From assembly GCA_034722275.1 (NCBI GenBank), contig JAYENW010000001.1:138042-202041 (forward strand): DNA of 64,000 nt, written 5' to 3'. Source of the DNA: M55B177 sp034722275. GTDB lineage: Bacteria > Chloroflexota > Dehalococcoidia > GIF9 > AB-539-J10. Positions 1 through 7,951 of the stretch are shown here, one piece after another. A program made the position numbers and the translations under genes. Below the pieces are notes generated by a model that had not been told where the DNA came from, made no database searches, and was given only the letters and a program-made list of their open reading frames with translations. Positions within the stretch are counted from its first letter, which is position 1; every line of letters begins with the position of its first letter.

Positions 1-697
1 TGGCATGATGCAGATTGGCGAATTTAGCTTCGTGCTGGCACAATTGTGCCTTGGAGCAGGAGCAATTACCAACTATACCTATTCCATGATACTTGGCGGT
101 GCCTTTGTTACCATCGTGCTCACCCCGTTTGTCTTTAGCTTGACCTCTAAAGTTTGCATCAAGCGAAGAAAAGCTATACAGGTTGCCAGCGGGGGTAAGG
201 AACAACTCGTTATGGAGACTCCGAACTTGACTAACCATGTCATCATTTGTGGCCATGGTCGTGTAGGTGGTAATGTGGCTCGGCTTCTCAGTCAATTAGC
301 TATTCCTTATGTGGCAATTGACCTTGATCCTAAAACTATCTCTGAGCTTCGAGAGCAAGGAATTCCTTGTGTCTATGGAGATGGCGGTAATCAAAAGGTG
401 CTCTATGAGGCTGGAATCACACATGCTGCAGTTCTAGCGCTTGCTATTCCAGACCCTGCGGCGACGAGGCTTGCCTTGGATCATGCTGAGTTAATGAATG
501 CTAACATAGATATAATTGCCCGCACTCATAGCAATTCTGAGTTTGAATTCTTGCAAAGTAGAGGCATTTCTGGGATAGTTCAACCTGAGACGGAGGCTAG
601 TATAGAAATCTTACGTCACATCTTATGTCGATTGAATATGCCTGAGGCTGAAATTGAAGAGATTATTGCCAGCCGGAGGAAAATATGCCCCATGTGA
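1..697 (+). CDS. Kef-type monovalent cation/H+ antiporter, C-terminal part (5' end outside window)
   Basis: The reading frame is open from the first base, so the gene begins upstream of the window. The first residues carry IGEFSFVLA, typical of a late membrane helix of CPA2/Kef antiporters, followed by one more hydrophobic segment. About 80 residues into the visible part a TrkA-N (RCK) domain starts with HVIICGHGRVGG, a GxGxxG-type nucleotide-binding loop, and runs to about residue 200. In this family the membrane part exchanges K+ or Na+ for H+ and the cytosolic TrkA-N domain gates transport by binding NAD(H). The protein ends without an evident TrkA-C domain. The specific ion cannot be told from this fragment. 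Confidence 0.85.
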   Translation, partial: GMMQIGEFSFVLAQLCLGAGAITNYTYSMILGGAFVTIVLTPFVFSLTSKVCIKRRKAIQVASGGKEQLVMETPNLTNHVIICGHGRVGGNVARLLSQLAIPYVAIDLDPKTISELREQGIPCVYGDGGNQKVLYEAGITHAAVLALAIPDPAATRLALDHAELMNANIDIIARTHSNSEFEFLQSRGISGIVQPETEASIEILRHILCRLNMPEAEIEEIIASRRKICPM

Positions 698-746
698 GCG
701 CCTGAGTGTTAAATATTTAAAATTATTGTGGAATTGTTCATAGACT

Positions 747-775
747 TTGTCTAGTTGTACTAGCTCTTGTATGAT
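747..775 (+). promoter_or_regulatory. candidate sigma70-type promoter for pduO-hisA-hisI
   Basis: TTGTCT at 747-752 and TATGAT at 770-775 are separated by 17 bases and lie about 30 bases before the pduO start. The -35 matches consensus at 4 of 6 positions and the -10 at 5 of 6. This is pattern matching only. Confidence 0.35.
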
Positions 776-806
776 AAAATAAAATCTCTTGGTTTGAGAG
801 AACTTG

Positions 807-1352
807 ATGAAAACGTTCAATAAAAAAGGTGACGGTGGTGAGACCAGTCTTCTTTATGGTGTCAGAGTAGCTAAATGTGATGACAGGTGTGAAGTTTATG
901 GCACTATTGATGAGGCAGTTTCTATGTTGGGGGTGGCTAAAAATTTCTGCCAGCCAGAAGTTAAGGAGATTATCTCCAGCTTACAGCGGGATTTATTTTT
1001 CATAGGGACAGAGCTAGCAGTTCCGCAGGAGCATTATTCAAAGCTGGAAGCGAAAAGAGGAGTGATTAAGCCAGAGATGGTGCAGAGGCTGGAAGAGTTG
1101 ATAGATGATTTTGAAACTAAGGTCACTATTCCTCGAGAATTTGTTCTTCCTGGTGATGGTATAAGTTCATCAACTCTGGATGTGGCGAGGACAATGATCA
1201 GGCGCGCTGAAAGGAGAGCAGTTGCCTTCAAGCACGCGGGAAAGTTTATTAATGAGGAGATACTGAAATATCTCAATCGCCTGGCTGATTTAATTTTTAT
1301 TTTGGCTCGTTATGAGGAGAAAATCGGGAATGGAAGTAATTCCAGCCATTGA
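807..1352 (+). CDS. pduO: PduO-type ATP:cob(I)alamin adenosyltransferase
   Basis: Cytosolic enzyme that transfers the adenosyl group of ATP to cob(I)alamin, making adenosylcobalamin. The N-terminus holds the PduO signature (KKGDGGETSLLYGVRVAK, then YGTIDEAVSMLG), and the C-terminal helix carries RRAERRAVAF with the arginines used for ATP binding in this family. Length (181 aa) fits PduO-type, not CobA-type, enzymes. I prefer ATG 807, with GAGAG 6 bases upstream, over TTG 804. The last 23 bases overlap hisA, suggesting coupling. The adenosylcobalamin-dependent ribonucleotide reductase at 34433 is an obvious consumer of the product, though the two genes are far apart. Confidence 0.92.
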   Translation: MKTFNKKGDGGETSLLYGVRVAKCDDRCEVYGTIDEAVSMLGVAKNFCQPEVKEIISSLQRDLFFIGTELAVPQEHYSKLEAKRGVIKPEMVQRLEELIDDFETKVTIPREFVLPGDGISSSTLDVARTMIRRAERRAVAFKHAGKFINEEILKYLNRLADLIFILARYEEKIGNGSNSSH

Positions 1353-2046
1353 TCTTAAAGAAGGCAGATGCGTTAGACTATACCAGGGGGATTATACCAG
1401 AGAAACTGTCTTTGGCGAGGAACCAGTGGCAGTAGCTTTGGAGTGGTGTTCTCAAGGAGCGCAGTGGCTTCATGTAGTTGATTTAGACGGAGCAGCTACA
1501 GGCGAACCAGCAAATATGGTGGTGGTTGAGGAGATAATAAAAGAGAGTGGTTTGCTTGTAGAACTGGGTGGTGGCATCAGGCAAGAAGAGGTGGCGGCAA
1601 AATTGTTGCAAAAAGGGGTAGCGCGCGTTATTTTGGGAACTGCGGCTATAGAAGATCCAAGATTGATAAAGAAACTTTGTCACCAGTTTAGTGAAGCTAT
1701 AATAGTTGGGTTAGATGCCAGAGATGGAAAGATAGCGATTCATGGCTGGCAAAAAGATACGGCTATTGATGTTCTAGATTTAAGCCGTGAGATGGTTAAA
1801 ATCGGAGCCAGGCGCTTTATTTATACTGATATAAAGAGAGATGGCACCCTTACTGAGCCCAATTTTGACATGATGGCTAGACTGGTTGCTGAGATAGATG
1901 TTCCCGTTATTGTGGCTGGAGGCATTTCTAAATTGGAGCATTTACAGAAACTTAAAGAACTTGGAGTTGAAGGGGCTATTATAGGTAAAGCTCTTTATAC
2001 TGGAGATATTGATTTACAGGAAGCTATAATTAGCTTTGGGAGTTAA
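1330..2046 (+). CDS. hisA: HisA, ProFAR isomerase of histidine biosynthesis
   Basis: Catalyses the Amadori rearrangement of ProFAR to PRFAR in histidine synthesis. It is a (beta/alpha)8 barrel of about 238 residues. The first strand gives EVIPAIDLKEGRCVRL with the catalytic aspartate, the middle has GGGIR and GLDARDGKIAIHGW, and the second catalytic aspartate lies in YTDIKRDGT. The C-terminal half has the phosphate loop VIVAGGIS and IIGKALY. I start at ATG 1330, where homology begins, with GAGGAG at 1314-1319; an upstream in-frame start at 1312 adds only six unconserved residues. Eight bases separate it from hisI. The usual hisF and hisH neighbours are absent. A PriA-type dual enzyme is possible but not indicated. 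Confidence 0.93.
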   Translation: MEVIPAIDLKEGRCVRLYQGDYTRETVFGEEPVAVALEWCSQGAQWLHVVDLDGAATGEPANMVVVEEIIKESGLLVELGGGIRQEEVAAKLLQKGVARVILGTAAIEDPRLIKKLCHQFSEAIIVGLDARDGKIAIHGWQKDTAIDVLDLSREMVKIGARRFIYTDIKRDGTLTEPNFDMMARLVAEIDVPVIVAGGISKLEHLQKLKELGVEGAIIGKALYTGDIDLQEAIISFGS

Positions 2047-2053
2047 AAGTTAA

Positions 2054-2392
2054 ATGCTCAAATTTGGTGATAAAGGTTTGCTCCCTGCTGTTATTCAGGA
2101 TGCCAAGAGTGGCGAAGTGCTTATGTTGGGCTATATGAATAAGGAATCGCTGAGGAAAACTGTATCCAGCGGAGATGTCTGGTTTTACAGCCGTAGCCGG
2201 CAGAAGTTGTGGCATAAGGGGGAAACTTCAGGTAATTTCCTGAGAGTTCATTCCATTATCAAGGATTGTGATAGTGATACCCTGCTGGTAAAGGTTGCTC
2301 CCGTAGGTCCCGTATGTCACCTAGGTAATCGGACTTGCTTCTTCAAAAACGAGATGGAGTACAGATTCTTGCAAGAGCAGGATCTGGTCTAG
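2054..2392 (+). CDS. hisI: HisI, phosphoribosyl-AMP cyclohydrolase
   Basis: Opens the adenine ring of phosphoribosyl-AMP in the third step of histidine synthesis. The 112-residue protein has LLPAVIQDAKSGEVLMLGYM at the N-terminus, WFYSRSRQKLWHKGETSGN in the middle, and the metal site DCDSDTLL followed by VCHLGNRTCF, whose cysteines bind zinc in the family. It is the single-domain form, without the HisE pyrophosphohydrolase domain found in many fused versions, so hisE must be elsewhere. Its stop codon overlaps the end of the convergent yqhQ gene by four bases. Confidence 0.94.
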   Translation: MLKFGDKGLLPAVIQDAKSGEVLMLGYMNKESLRKTVSSGDVWFYSRSRQKLWHKGETSGNFLRVHSIIKDCDSDTLLVKVAPVGPVCHLGNRTCFFKNEMEYRFLQEQDLV

Positions 2393-3279
2393 TCTTTCTT
2401 TTCTTCACGGCGATCTGCCTCGATGACTTCGTTCAATGCCAGTATAGCGGTTTCCAACTGGCTCTCGTCAGGTTCTCTGGTGGTCATGGCTTGCAGCATC
2501 AATCCTGGAGCTAGAAGAGTTTTTACTATGGTGTTTTTGATATGACCTGCTCCGAATTTCATAATTTCGTAACTCAGAGCGGCAATCAATGGGATGAGGA
2601 CTATACGAGATAAGATGCTCAACCATAATGTTGGGCGGCCGAGTAAAGCGAAGACGATGATAGCGATAATTAAAACGATGAAAATGAAGCTGGTGCCGCA
2701 GCGCGGATTGGCAGTAGAATAGCTTTTAATCGCTTCTACTTCTAGGGGAATACCTGCTTCATAAGCATTAACCACTTTATGCTCTGCTCCATGGTAGGCA
2801 AAAACTCTTCTGATATCTGGCATCAACCCTATTAACTTGAGATAAGCGACAAAAATGCCTATGCGGAGGAAACCTTCCACAAGATTACTCACTAAGGCAG
2901 AGCTGGTGTATGGATCAATAAAGTAGCGGGTGATAAAGAGGGGAGCAATGAAGAAAAGAGCTATAGCAAAGGCAATACCGATAATTAGCGTGCCCCACAG
3001 TAGTAACGGATGTATTTTCTCTTCCTCTTCCTCTGCTGAAGCAATTTGAGCTGAATGAAACAAAGCCTGGGTGCCTAAAACCAGAGTTTCGATAAGCACG
3101 ATGACTCCTCTTATTAAAGGAGTTTCCCTCAAGCGGCCTTTATAAATGCTGGGCAATGGTTGCTTTGTCAGGTTTAATTTACCATCAAGAGAACGCACAC
3201 ATATCGTGAAGTGCTCCTTGCCCCGCATCATCACTCCCTCAATGACTGCTTGTCCGCCGTGATAAAAAGGTTTTGCCAT
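2389..3279 (-). CDS. DUF1385 (YqhQ-like) membrane protein
   Basis: Conserved integral membrane protein of unknown function. The N-terminus GGQAVIEGVMMRGKEHF is the family hallmark, and HGAEHKVVNAYEAG with TANPRCGTSF lies near residues 175-210. Hydrophobic segments fall near residues 90-120, 130-150, 200-225 and 230-250, followed by an amphipathic tail. At 296 aa the length is usual. In many bacteria this gene sits beside rpmE and prfA; here it lies 43 bases after rpmE in the same direction and probably shares the ribosomal-protein transcript. No function is proposed. Confidence 0.88.
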   Translation of the reverse strand: MAKPFYHGGQAVIEGVMMRGKEHFTICVRSLDGKLNLTKQPLPSIYKGRLRETPLIRGVIVLIETLVLGTQALFHSAQIASAEEEEEKIHPLLLWGTLIIGIAFAIALFFIAPLFITRYFIDPYTSSALVSNLVEGFLRIGIFVAYLKLIGLMPDIRRVFAYHGAEHKVVNAYEAGIPLEVEAIKSYSTANPRCGTSFIFIVLIIAIIVFALLGRPTLWLSILSRIVLIPLIAALSYEIMKFGAGHIKNTIVKTLLAPGLMLQAMTTREPDESQLETAILALNEVIEADRREEKKD

Positions 3280-3322
3280 TGGGATATATGAATCCTATTG
3301 AAAAATGTGAGGAAAAAGCTGC

Positions 3323-3529
3323 TTAGTCCTTTATATTGTAGCGTTTCTTAAATCGCTCCACTCTTCCCATAGTATCCACTATCCTTTGTGTCCCTGTATA
3401 GAAGGGATGACATTTGCTGCATACCTCTACCCTGATCTCTGGCTTGGTGGAACCTGTAGTGAAAGTGTTGCCGCAGAGACAGCTTACCTTGGCATTATCA
3501 TAGTATTTGGGATGGATTTTATCCTTCAT
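3323..3529 (-). CDS. rpmE: 50S ribosomal protein L31, zinc-binding form
   Basis: Small protein (68 aa) of the large subunit that bridges to the 30S head. It begins MKDKIHPKYYD and keeps the cysteines of the zinc-containing (C+) type: C18, C20-less usual spacing SCLCGN, then VCSKCHPFYTG, which is the L31 signature. The C-terminal GRVERFKKRY is conserved. Its start overlaps the end of rpmA by 11 bases, so rpmA-rpmE are probably translationally coupled. Confidence 0.95.
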   Translation of the reverse strand: MKDKIHPKYYDNAKVSCLCGNTFTTGSTKPEIRVEVCSKCHPFYTGTQRIVDTMGRVERFKKRYNIKD

Positions 3530-3776
3530 TGTATATGCTTACTTTCTTTTTATATTTAGTCGCCGCCTCGTATTTAACATAGCCATCTGTTAAGGCGAAG
3601 AGCGTATAGTCTCTCCCTATACCAACATTGATTCCCGGGAATATGCGAGTGCCACGCTGTCGCACTAGGATATTCCCAGCACGAACTTTCTCCCCTCCAT
3701 ATCTCTTGACTCCGAGGCGCTTTGATTGACTATCGCGCCCACCTCTTATACTGCCACCAGCTTTTTTATGTGCCAT
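3519..3776 (-). CDS. rpmA: 50S ribosomal protein L27
   Basis: Component of the large subunit whose N-terminus reaches the peptidyl-transferase centre. The protein starts directly with MAHKKAGGSIRGGRDSQSKR, so there is no cleavable N-terminal extension of the Firmicutes kind. The middle carries RQRGTRIFPG and VGIGRDYTLFAL, typical of L27. It is 85 aa, the normal length. It lies two bases after rplU and overlaps rpmE. Confidence 0.96.
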   Translation of the reverse strand: MAHKKAGGSIRGGRDSQSKRLGVKRYGGEKVRAGNILVRQRGTRIFPGINVGIGRDYTLFALTDGYVKYEAATKYKKKVSIYNEG

Positions 3777-3778
3777 GG

Positions 3779-4099
3779 TTACTCTTTCGACTTAACAACT
3801 TCATTTATTAATAATCTGGTATATGTCTGGCGATGTCCCCTTTTTCTGTGATGGCGAACTTTAGGTTTATACCTGAAGGCTATGATTTTATCTCCTTTAA
3901 CCTCTCCTAGAGAAGTGGCGATAACCTTAGCACCCTTAACGATAGGATTGCCCATGATCGTATTTTCATTGTCATCAATAAATAACACCTGGTCCAGTTC
4001 CACAGTGTTGCCTTCAGATATGTTGAGACGCTCAACTTCTACCGTTTGTTTTGGGGCGACTTTATACTGTTTGCCCCCTGTTTCAATAACAGCGTAAAT
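3779..4099 (-). CDS. rplU: 50S ribosomal protein L21 with an ATT start codon
   Basis: L21 binds 23S rRNA in the large subunit. The frame reads (M)YAVIETGGKQYKVAPKQ at the N-terminus and ends with the L21 signature KVRHHRKRGHRQTYTRLLI, giving 106 aa, the family length. No ATG, GTG or TTG exists in frame between the upstream TGA and residue 33. The codon aligned with the conserved initiator Met is ATT (4097-4099), six bases after a perfect GGAGGT (4106-4111). The next canonical start, GTG at 4001-4003, would remove a third of the protein. I therefore infer ATT initiation. A sequence error at one base is the alternative. First gene of rplU-rpmA-rpmE-yqhQ. Confidence 0.9.
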   Translation of the reverse strand: MYAVIETGGKQYKVAPKQTVEVERLNISEGNTVELDQVLFIDDNENTIMGNPIVKGAKVIATSLGEVKGDKIIAFRYKPKVRHHRKRGHRQTYTRLLINEVVKSKE

Positions 4100-4127
4100 T
4101 TTATTACCTCCGTTCTTATGTCTTCAG

Positions 4128-4157
4128 ATTTTATCAGCCCAGATTGTTGAGTGTCAA
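4128..4157 (-). promoter_or_regulatory. candidate promoter of rplU-rpmA-rpmE operon
   Basis: On the minus strand TTGACA (4157-4152) is followed after 18 bases by TAAAAT (4133-4128). The predicted transcript would have a leader of only about 20 bases before the ATT start, so no room for a structured L21 leader. Confidence 0.5.
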
Positions 4158-4285
4158 ACTTCGTAGAAAAGAGACTGCTGTCAAGATTCAGCAGGTCAAG
4201 TTCATTGTCAATCTGCCTTTCTTCCTGTTGTTGCGAGTGGTGAACCCTGAAGCAATCTTCCTGCCTTTCCCATCCTTTGATTTCC

Positions 4286-5404
4286 TCAAGGCAAGTCTTT
4301 GGTTCCCGACTTCTTTCTCTTGCGACGCCACCAGTAGACTACGCCGCCAATAACTATCCAGACAGGACTGAAAATGCCAATCCAGATAAATATCTTCGCC
4401 AGCACATGACCGAAGGAGACCAGGCCGTGCCAGGCTCCACTGACGACGCTGCCAGCGCTCCAGCCAGGGAGGACGGTAATATACTCGCTCCTGGGTTCAG
4501 TCTCCGTGTTACCCCGGTCATCCGTTACCTTAAGAGAAACAGTGTAGCTGCCAGCGCTCTTATAAGTGTGGGTTGGAGACTTGCTGGTGCTGGTATCCCC
4601 ATCGCCGAAGTCCCATTCATAGCTGTAGGGTGGAAAACCGCCGGCAATTTGGCTTTCAAATTCGACCTTCTGCCCTTCTTTCACCCTCGTCTTGCGAGCA
4701 GTGAATATGACATCAAGCGCAGCCTGCTCCAGACGCACTTCAATAAGTGACGTAGCGGAGGTTCGCTCCAGATACTGCATACGCCCCTTCGTCTGTTCAA
4801 TTTCGCCTCTTGTCTTTGAGAGCTCTCGCTGAACATCGAGGATATCCTCTACTGTTTCCGCCTTCTCCATTATCCGGAGTAATTGTTCTTCAGTTGCCTC
4901 CAGATTTTGCAACCTGGTGCTCAGGTCAACATAATCTTCGGTTACATCCTTGCTGGATGTGCTCTCAGAGCTTACCTCAACTGCCAGCTTGTGTAGTGCC
5001 TTCATGGCATCATTAAAATGCTCTGCGGGCACGCGAATAGTAATACTCCCGGCGAGTCTTTCCCCTTCCGCCCACCTTTTTGAAGAAACCACATATCCCC
5101 CAAAGCTGTCAGCGAGTTCGGCAATCTGGTCTATGCCAGCAGGAACATCCTCCACTACCAGCAACATATCCCCGGTGCGCACAATCATGCGCTCGGTAGC
5201 CCAGGGCTGACCCACGTCAGTCATCGTCACCGGTGCCCCCTCACCTCCCCTTGCTGGTGATGGTGTTGGCGTCGGCATTGGTGTTGGTGTTGGCATTGGA
5301 GGTGGCGCTGGTTTGGGTGGGGCTATCGCTGCAGGCGCACAGGCACTGGTTAACACCAGCACCAGAATTAACACTGGTAGTGAAAATTTGAGCAACTTAT
5401 TCAT
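4286..5404 (-). CDS. DUF4349 lipoprotein with an inserted PKD domain and C-terminal membrane helix
   Basis: Predicted envelope protein of 372 aa. A signal peptide ends in a lipobox with Cys22 (LTSAC), then comes a Pro/Thr-rich linker (residues 29-50). A DUF4349 domain runs from about 70 to 228, including RVPAEHF and VTEDYVDL and a helical coiled-coil-like stretch (165-215). A PKD domain (232-313) follows with YEWDFGDGD and HTYKSAGSYTVSLKV. A membrane helix (334-358) and a basic tail end the protein. DUF4349 proteins usually go straight from the helical part to the membrane helix, so the PKD insertion is unusual. Function unknown. It lies 10 bases after the SIMPL lipoprotein gene and is last in the putative ECF-controlled unit. 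Confidence 0.82.
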   Translation of the reverse strand: MNKLLKFSLPVLILVLVLTSACAPAAIAPPKPAPPPMPTPTPMPTPTPSPARGGEGAPVTMTDVGQPWATERMIVRTGDMLLVVEDVPAGIDQIAELADSFGGYVVSSKRWAEGERLAGSITIRVPAEHFNDAMKALHKLAVEVSSESTSSKDVTEDYVDLSTRLQNLEATEEQLLRIMEKAETVEDILDVQRELSKTRGEIEQTKGRMQYLERTSATSLIEVRLEQAALDVIFTARKTRVKEGQKVEFESQIAGGFPPYSYEWDFGDGDTSTSKSPTHTYKSAGSYTVSLKVTDDRGNTETEPRSEYITVLPGWSAGSVVSGAWHGLVSFGHVLAKIFIWIGIFSPVWIVIGGVVYWWRRKRKKSGTKDLP

Positions 5405-5414
5405 TTTTATCTCC

Positions 5415-6194
5415 TTACTTCAGTATAGCATAGGCTACCTGAAGTGTAAGGCTGATTTTCGTCTCTCCAGGGCTGATTGGTGGTGGGGCTGTTGGTGTTG
5501 GTGTTGGTGCCATTGAGCCCACATACATGTCATACATGTCCCAAGTGCGGGGGGCCTGGATTCCCTCAGAGACATAGGTCGCCTTGCCTAGAGTAACCCC
5601 GGCAAGATCAGCTAATTGTTTTGCTTTGGCTTCGGCATCAGCCATTGCCTTTTCTCTTAGTTCTGCATAGTAGGTGGAAGGCTTTTCCACAGAGAAGCTT
5701 ATGCCTTGTATGCGAACGAGGTCTCCACCAGCTTCAGCTGCGGCATCGATAATAGTGCCGACCTTATCTATATCCCTTATCTTAGCACTCACCGTATTAG
5801 TTACTTGATAGCCAATTACAATTTCCTCATCTGTCTCTCTATCCCACTTTGTTCTTTGGCGAATGCTGAAATACCGGGTCTGGATATCCTTTTCATCCAC
5901 CCCGCTGTCCTTCAGTGACGCCATCACTTTATCCATGGCTTCGCTTGCCTCAGCTTGAGCCTCGGCCACAGTGGCCTTCCGGGATTCGACGCCCAGCCTC
6001 AAGGTAGCAATATCAGGGGTAACGCTGACCTCTCCCTTGCCGGTGACCCAAATCCCTTGCTGCTGGGTTTCTAAGTTCACTTGCAAGCCCTTTGGCAGCC
6101 CTATCTGGCTGGCGCCCCCCGGGCTGCAACCACACAAGCCGACTGTTGCTAGTACCAATGTTAGCCCTATTGCCAATAACCATTTCCTTTTCAT
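5415..6194 (-). CDS. SIMPL-domain (DUF541) lipoprotein
   Basis: 259-aa predicted lipoprotein: the signal peptide ends at Cys23 (lipobox LCGC). The SIMPL/DUF541 domain begins about residue 48 with IWVTGKGEVSVTPDIATL, the family hallmark, and continues through VVIGYQVTNTVSAKIRDID-type strands and KAKQLADLAGVTLGK to about residue 210. A short Pro/Thr-rich stretch precedes the last strand. The E. coli relative YggE lowers oxidative damage; the molecular role of the family is unsettled. It lies 75 bases after the Ig-repeat protein and 10 bases before the DUF4349 gene. Confidence 0.85.
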   Translation of the reverse strand: MKRKWLLAIGLTLVLATVGLCGCSPGGASQIGLPKGLQVNLETQQQGIWVTGKGEVSVTPDIATLRLGVESRKATVAEAQAEASEAMDKVMASLKDSGVDEKDIQTRYFSIRQRTKWDRETDEEIVIGYQVTNTVSAKIRDIDKVGTIIDAAAEAGGDLVRIQGISFSVEKPSTYYAELREKAMADAEAKAKQLADLAGVTLGKATYVSEGIQAPRTWDMYDMYVGSMAPTPTPTAPPPISPGETKISLTLQVAYAILK

Positions 6195-6269
6195 CTGATA
6201 AAACCTCCTTTTATTATTTGAATTAACTGGTAAGGCTCAACCTTCTTAAACTACAGGCGCTCACCTCCT

Positions 6270-7820
6270 TTATCGTCTCTTTGCGCCAAGAAGATAAAGC
6301 AGGGCAGCAATGAGCACCACGGCTATAACTATGATAATGATGAACGCCCATAAGGGCAGAAGCCCGGATTGGAAAGAATAAGCTCCTGTCCAGCCGCTGT
6401 CATTCTGGGCACTGTCTATTGCCTTTACCCTCCAGTAATAGGTGCCATAGGGTAGCGCCTGCCCCTGGGGCAAGGTATAGCTAGTCTCAGTTAACCCGCT
6501 GATTTCAGTAACCACCAGACTAACGAAACCTGGATCACTGGCAATCTGTAATTTGTAGCTCACTCCACTGGGGTCTGTCACCGCCGTCCACTGGGAAGTA
6601 GCAGTTTGACTACTGATAAATCCTATCCTGGTGCCATTGGTCGGCAAACTAAGCGTGGGCTTGGCTGGTGGATTCGATTCCATAACGAATTTCATGCTGG
6701 CTGTGTTGCCTGAGGCATCGGTGACTGTTACAGTATGCTCACCATGTTTGCTCTTGGGCGCTGAGAAACTGGTAGAGAAACTGCCTTTGCTATTACTTGT
6801 AGCGGTAGCCACCTGAGTGGCGTCATATTTAACAGTTACCGATTTGCTGCCGGCAAAGCCGGTGCCGCTGCCACTCAAGCTCGTGCCCACATCCCCCGAA
6901 GTTGGCGTTAGCGTTACCTTAGGCGATACGGTAAATTCCTTATCGCTAATAGTAGTGGCTGAAGTAGAACTCCCATAAGCATCAATCTTGTGGTTTCCCT
7001 TGGTGCTGGCAGGAACTTCAAAGGAAGTCTCCCAGTTGCCATTCTCATCAGCTTCAGTTTGCTTGACGACCTCATCATCGTAGGTTATCTTGACATCCTC
7101 CTCTTCTTCGTCAAATCCACTGCCCTTTACCGTGACTATATCACTCACAGAACCTGATGATTTGCTTACACTTATGCCTGGTTTTACCTCAAAGGTAATA
7201 TCCTCGACTTCTGAGAGACTGCTATCATCACCTTTAGCATCTATCTTATGGTCTCCCTTGCTGGAGGCAGGAACGGTAAAGGTTACCCCCCAACTGCCAT
7301 ACTCATCGGCATCAATACCTTCCTTTACCGTCTCATAATCGCTGCCGTCAAAATAATACCTTAGCTCAATGTTATCCTCGTCTTCCCCAAATCCAGTGCC
7401 TTTCATGGTAACTTCAGTGCCCACGGGGCCTTCGGCGTCATCAGGCTGTGTTATCTCCAGTTTTGCCTTAACTTCAAAGCCTGTGTAGATAAAGTAGTCA
7501 TCATTAGTATCGCAAACTCTAATTTCATGACTTCCACTAGCAGATTCAGGGATTTCAAAGTAATCTGTTTCCAGGCTGCCTCCGCTGCTTATATAATCCT
7601 TGTCAACCATTTTCCAGTCATTGTTTAGCTCATAATAGACCCAGACTGTTCCGTAGTAATCACTGAGATCTTCCCCATAAAGGCGTATTTCATCTCCCAC
7701 ATAGCCCGAGGAGTCTGAGAGCCAGATTGCAGGTTCATCAGCTTGGGCCAAAATGGCCAGGGCCGGAATGGCTATAAGGCAGACGGCAAAAGCAATTACC
7801 AACCTGGATACTAATTTCAT
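6270..7820 (-). CDS. membrane-anchored surface protein with four Ig-like repeats and an FN3-like domain
   Basis: 516-aa extracytoplasmic protein. A signal peptide (1-27) is followed by four related beta-sandwich repeats near 29-118, 119-212, 213-299 and 300-380. The last three share a pattern of GSxSDxVTVKGSGF-like start, acidic DEEEED loop, and PASxKGxHKIDAxG. An FN3-like domain follows (about 384-484; YYWRVKAIDSA), then a C-terminal membrane helix (486-510) and AKRR. No sortase or S-layer-homology motif is seen. The highly acidic loops may bind Ca2+, an inference. The start has a GGAGG box, and the 29-bp ECF-type repeat lies 24 bases upstream. It is first in a unit with the SIMPL and DUF4349 genes. 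Confidence 0.8.
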   Translation of the reverse strand: MKLVSRLVIAFAVCLIAIPALAILAQADEPAIWLSDSSGYVGDEIRLYGEDLSDYYGTVWVYYELNNDWKMVDKDYISSGGSLETDYFEIPESASGSHEIRVCDTNDDYFIYTGFEVKAKLEITQPDDAEGPVGTEVTMKGTGFGEDEDNIELRYYFDGSDYETVKEGIDADEYGSWGVTFTVPASSKGDHKIDAKGDDSSLSEVEDITFEVKPGISVSKSSGSVSDIVTVKGSGFDEEEEDVKITYDDEVVKQTEADENGNWETSFEVPASTKGNHKIDAYGSSTSATTISDKEFTVSPKVTLTPTSGDVGTSLSGSGTGFAGSKSVTVKYDATQVATATSNSKGSFSTSFSAPKSKHGEHTVTVTDASGNTASMKFVMESNPPAKPTLSLPTNGTRIGFISSQTATSQWTAVTDPSGVSYKLQIASDPGFVSLVVTEISGLTETSYTLPQGQALPYGTYYWRVKAIDSAQNDSGWTGAYSFQSGLLPLWAFIIIIVIAVVLIAALLYLLGAKRR

Positions 7821-7843
7821 TTAATTCGCCTCCTTTATTGTTA

Positions 7844-7872
7844 TATACGATGGAGTGAACAATGTATCACAC
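7844..7872 (-). promoter_or_regulatory. candidate ECF-sigma promoter of the surface-protein operon
   Basis: A 29-base element nearly identical (28 of 29) to 9712-9740. Read on the minus strand it starts GTGTGATACATT and ends CGTATA. The ends fit an ECF-type -35/-10 pair with a spacer of 14-17 bases depending on where the -35 is set. It ends 24 bases before the surface-protein start. Both copies lie in the same orientation and at promoter distance from a gene. Confidence 0.65.
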
Positions 7873-7951
7873 CTCTCATAGAGTTCTTAAAACTGCATCT
7901 CACTTTGTATAACGCATAAAGGTGCTATTGCTTTATACCCCTCCAATTACT

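Noticed and set aside
5253..5320. Short repeats in the coding DNA of Pro/Thr linkers (also near 5485-5515 and 8700-8760)
   Set aside because: They simply encode low-complexity PTPT linkers and are not separate tandem-repeat elements.
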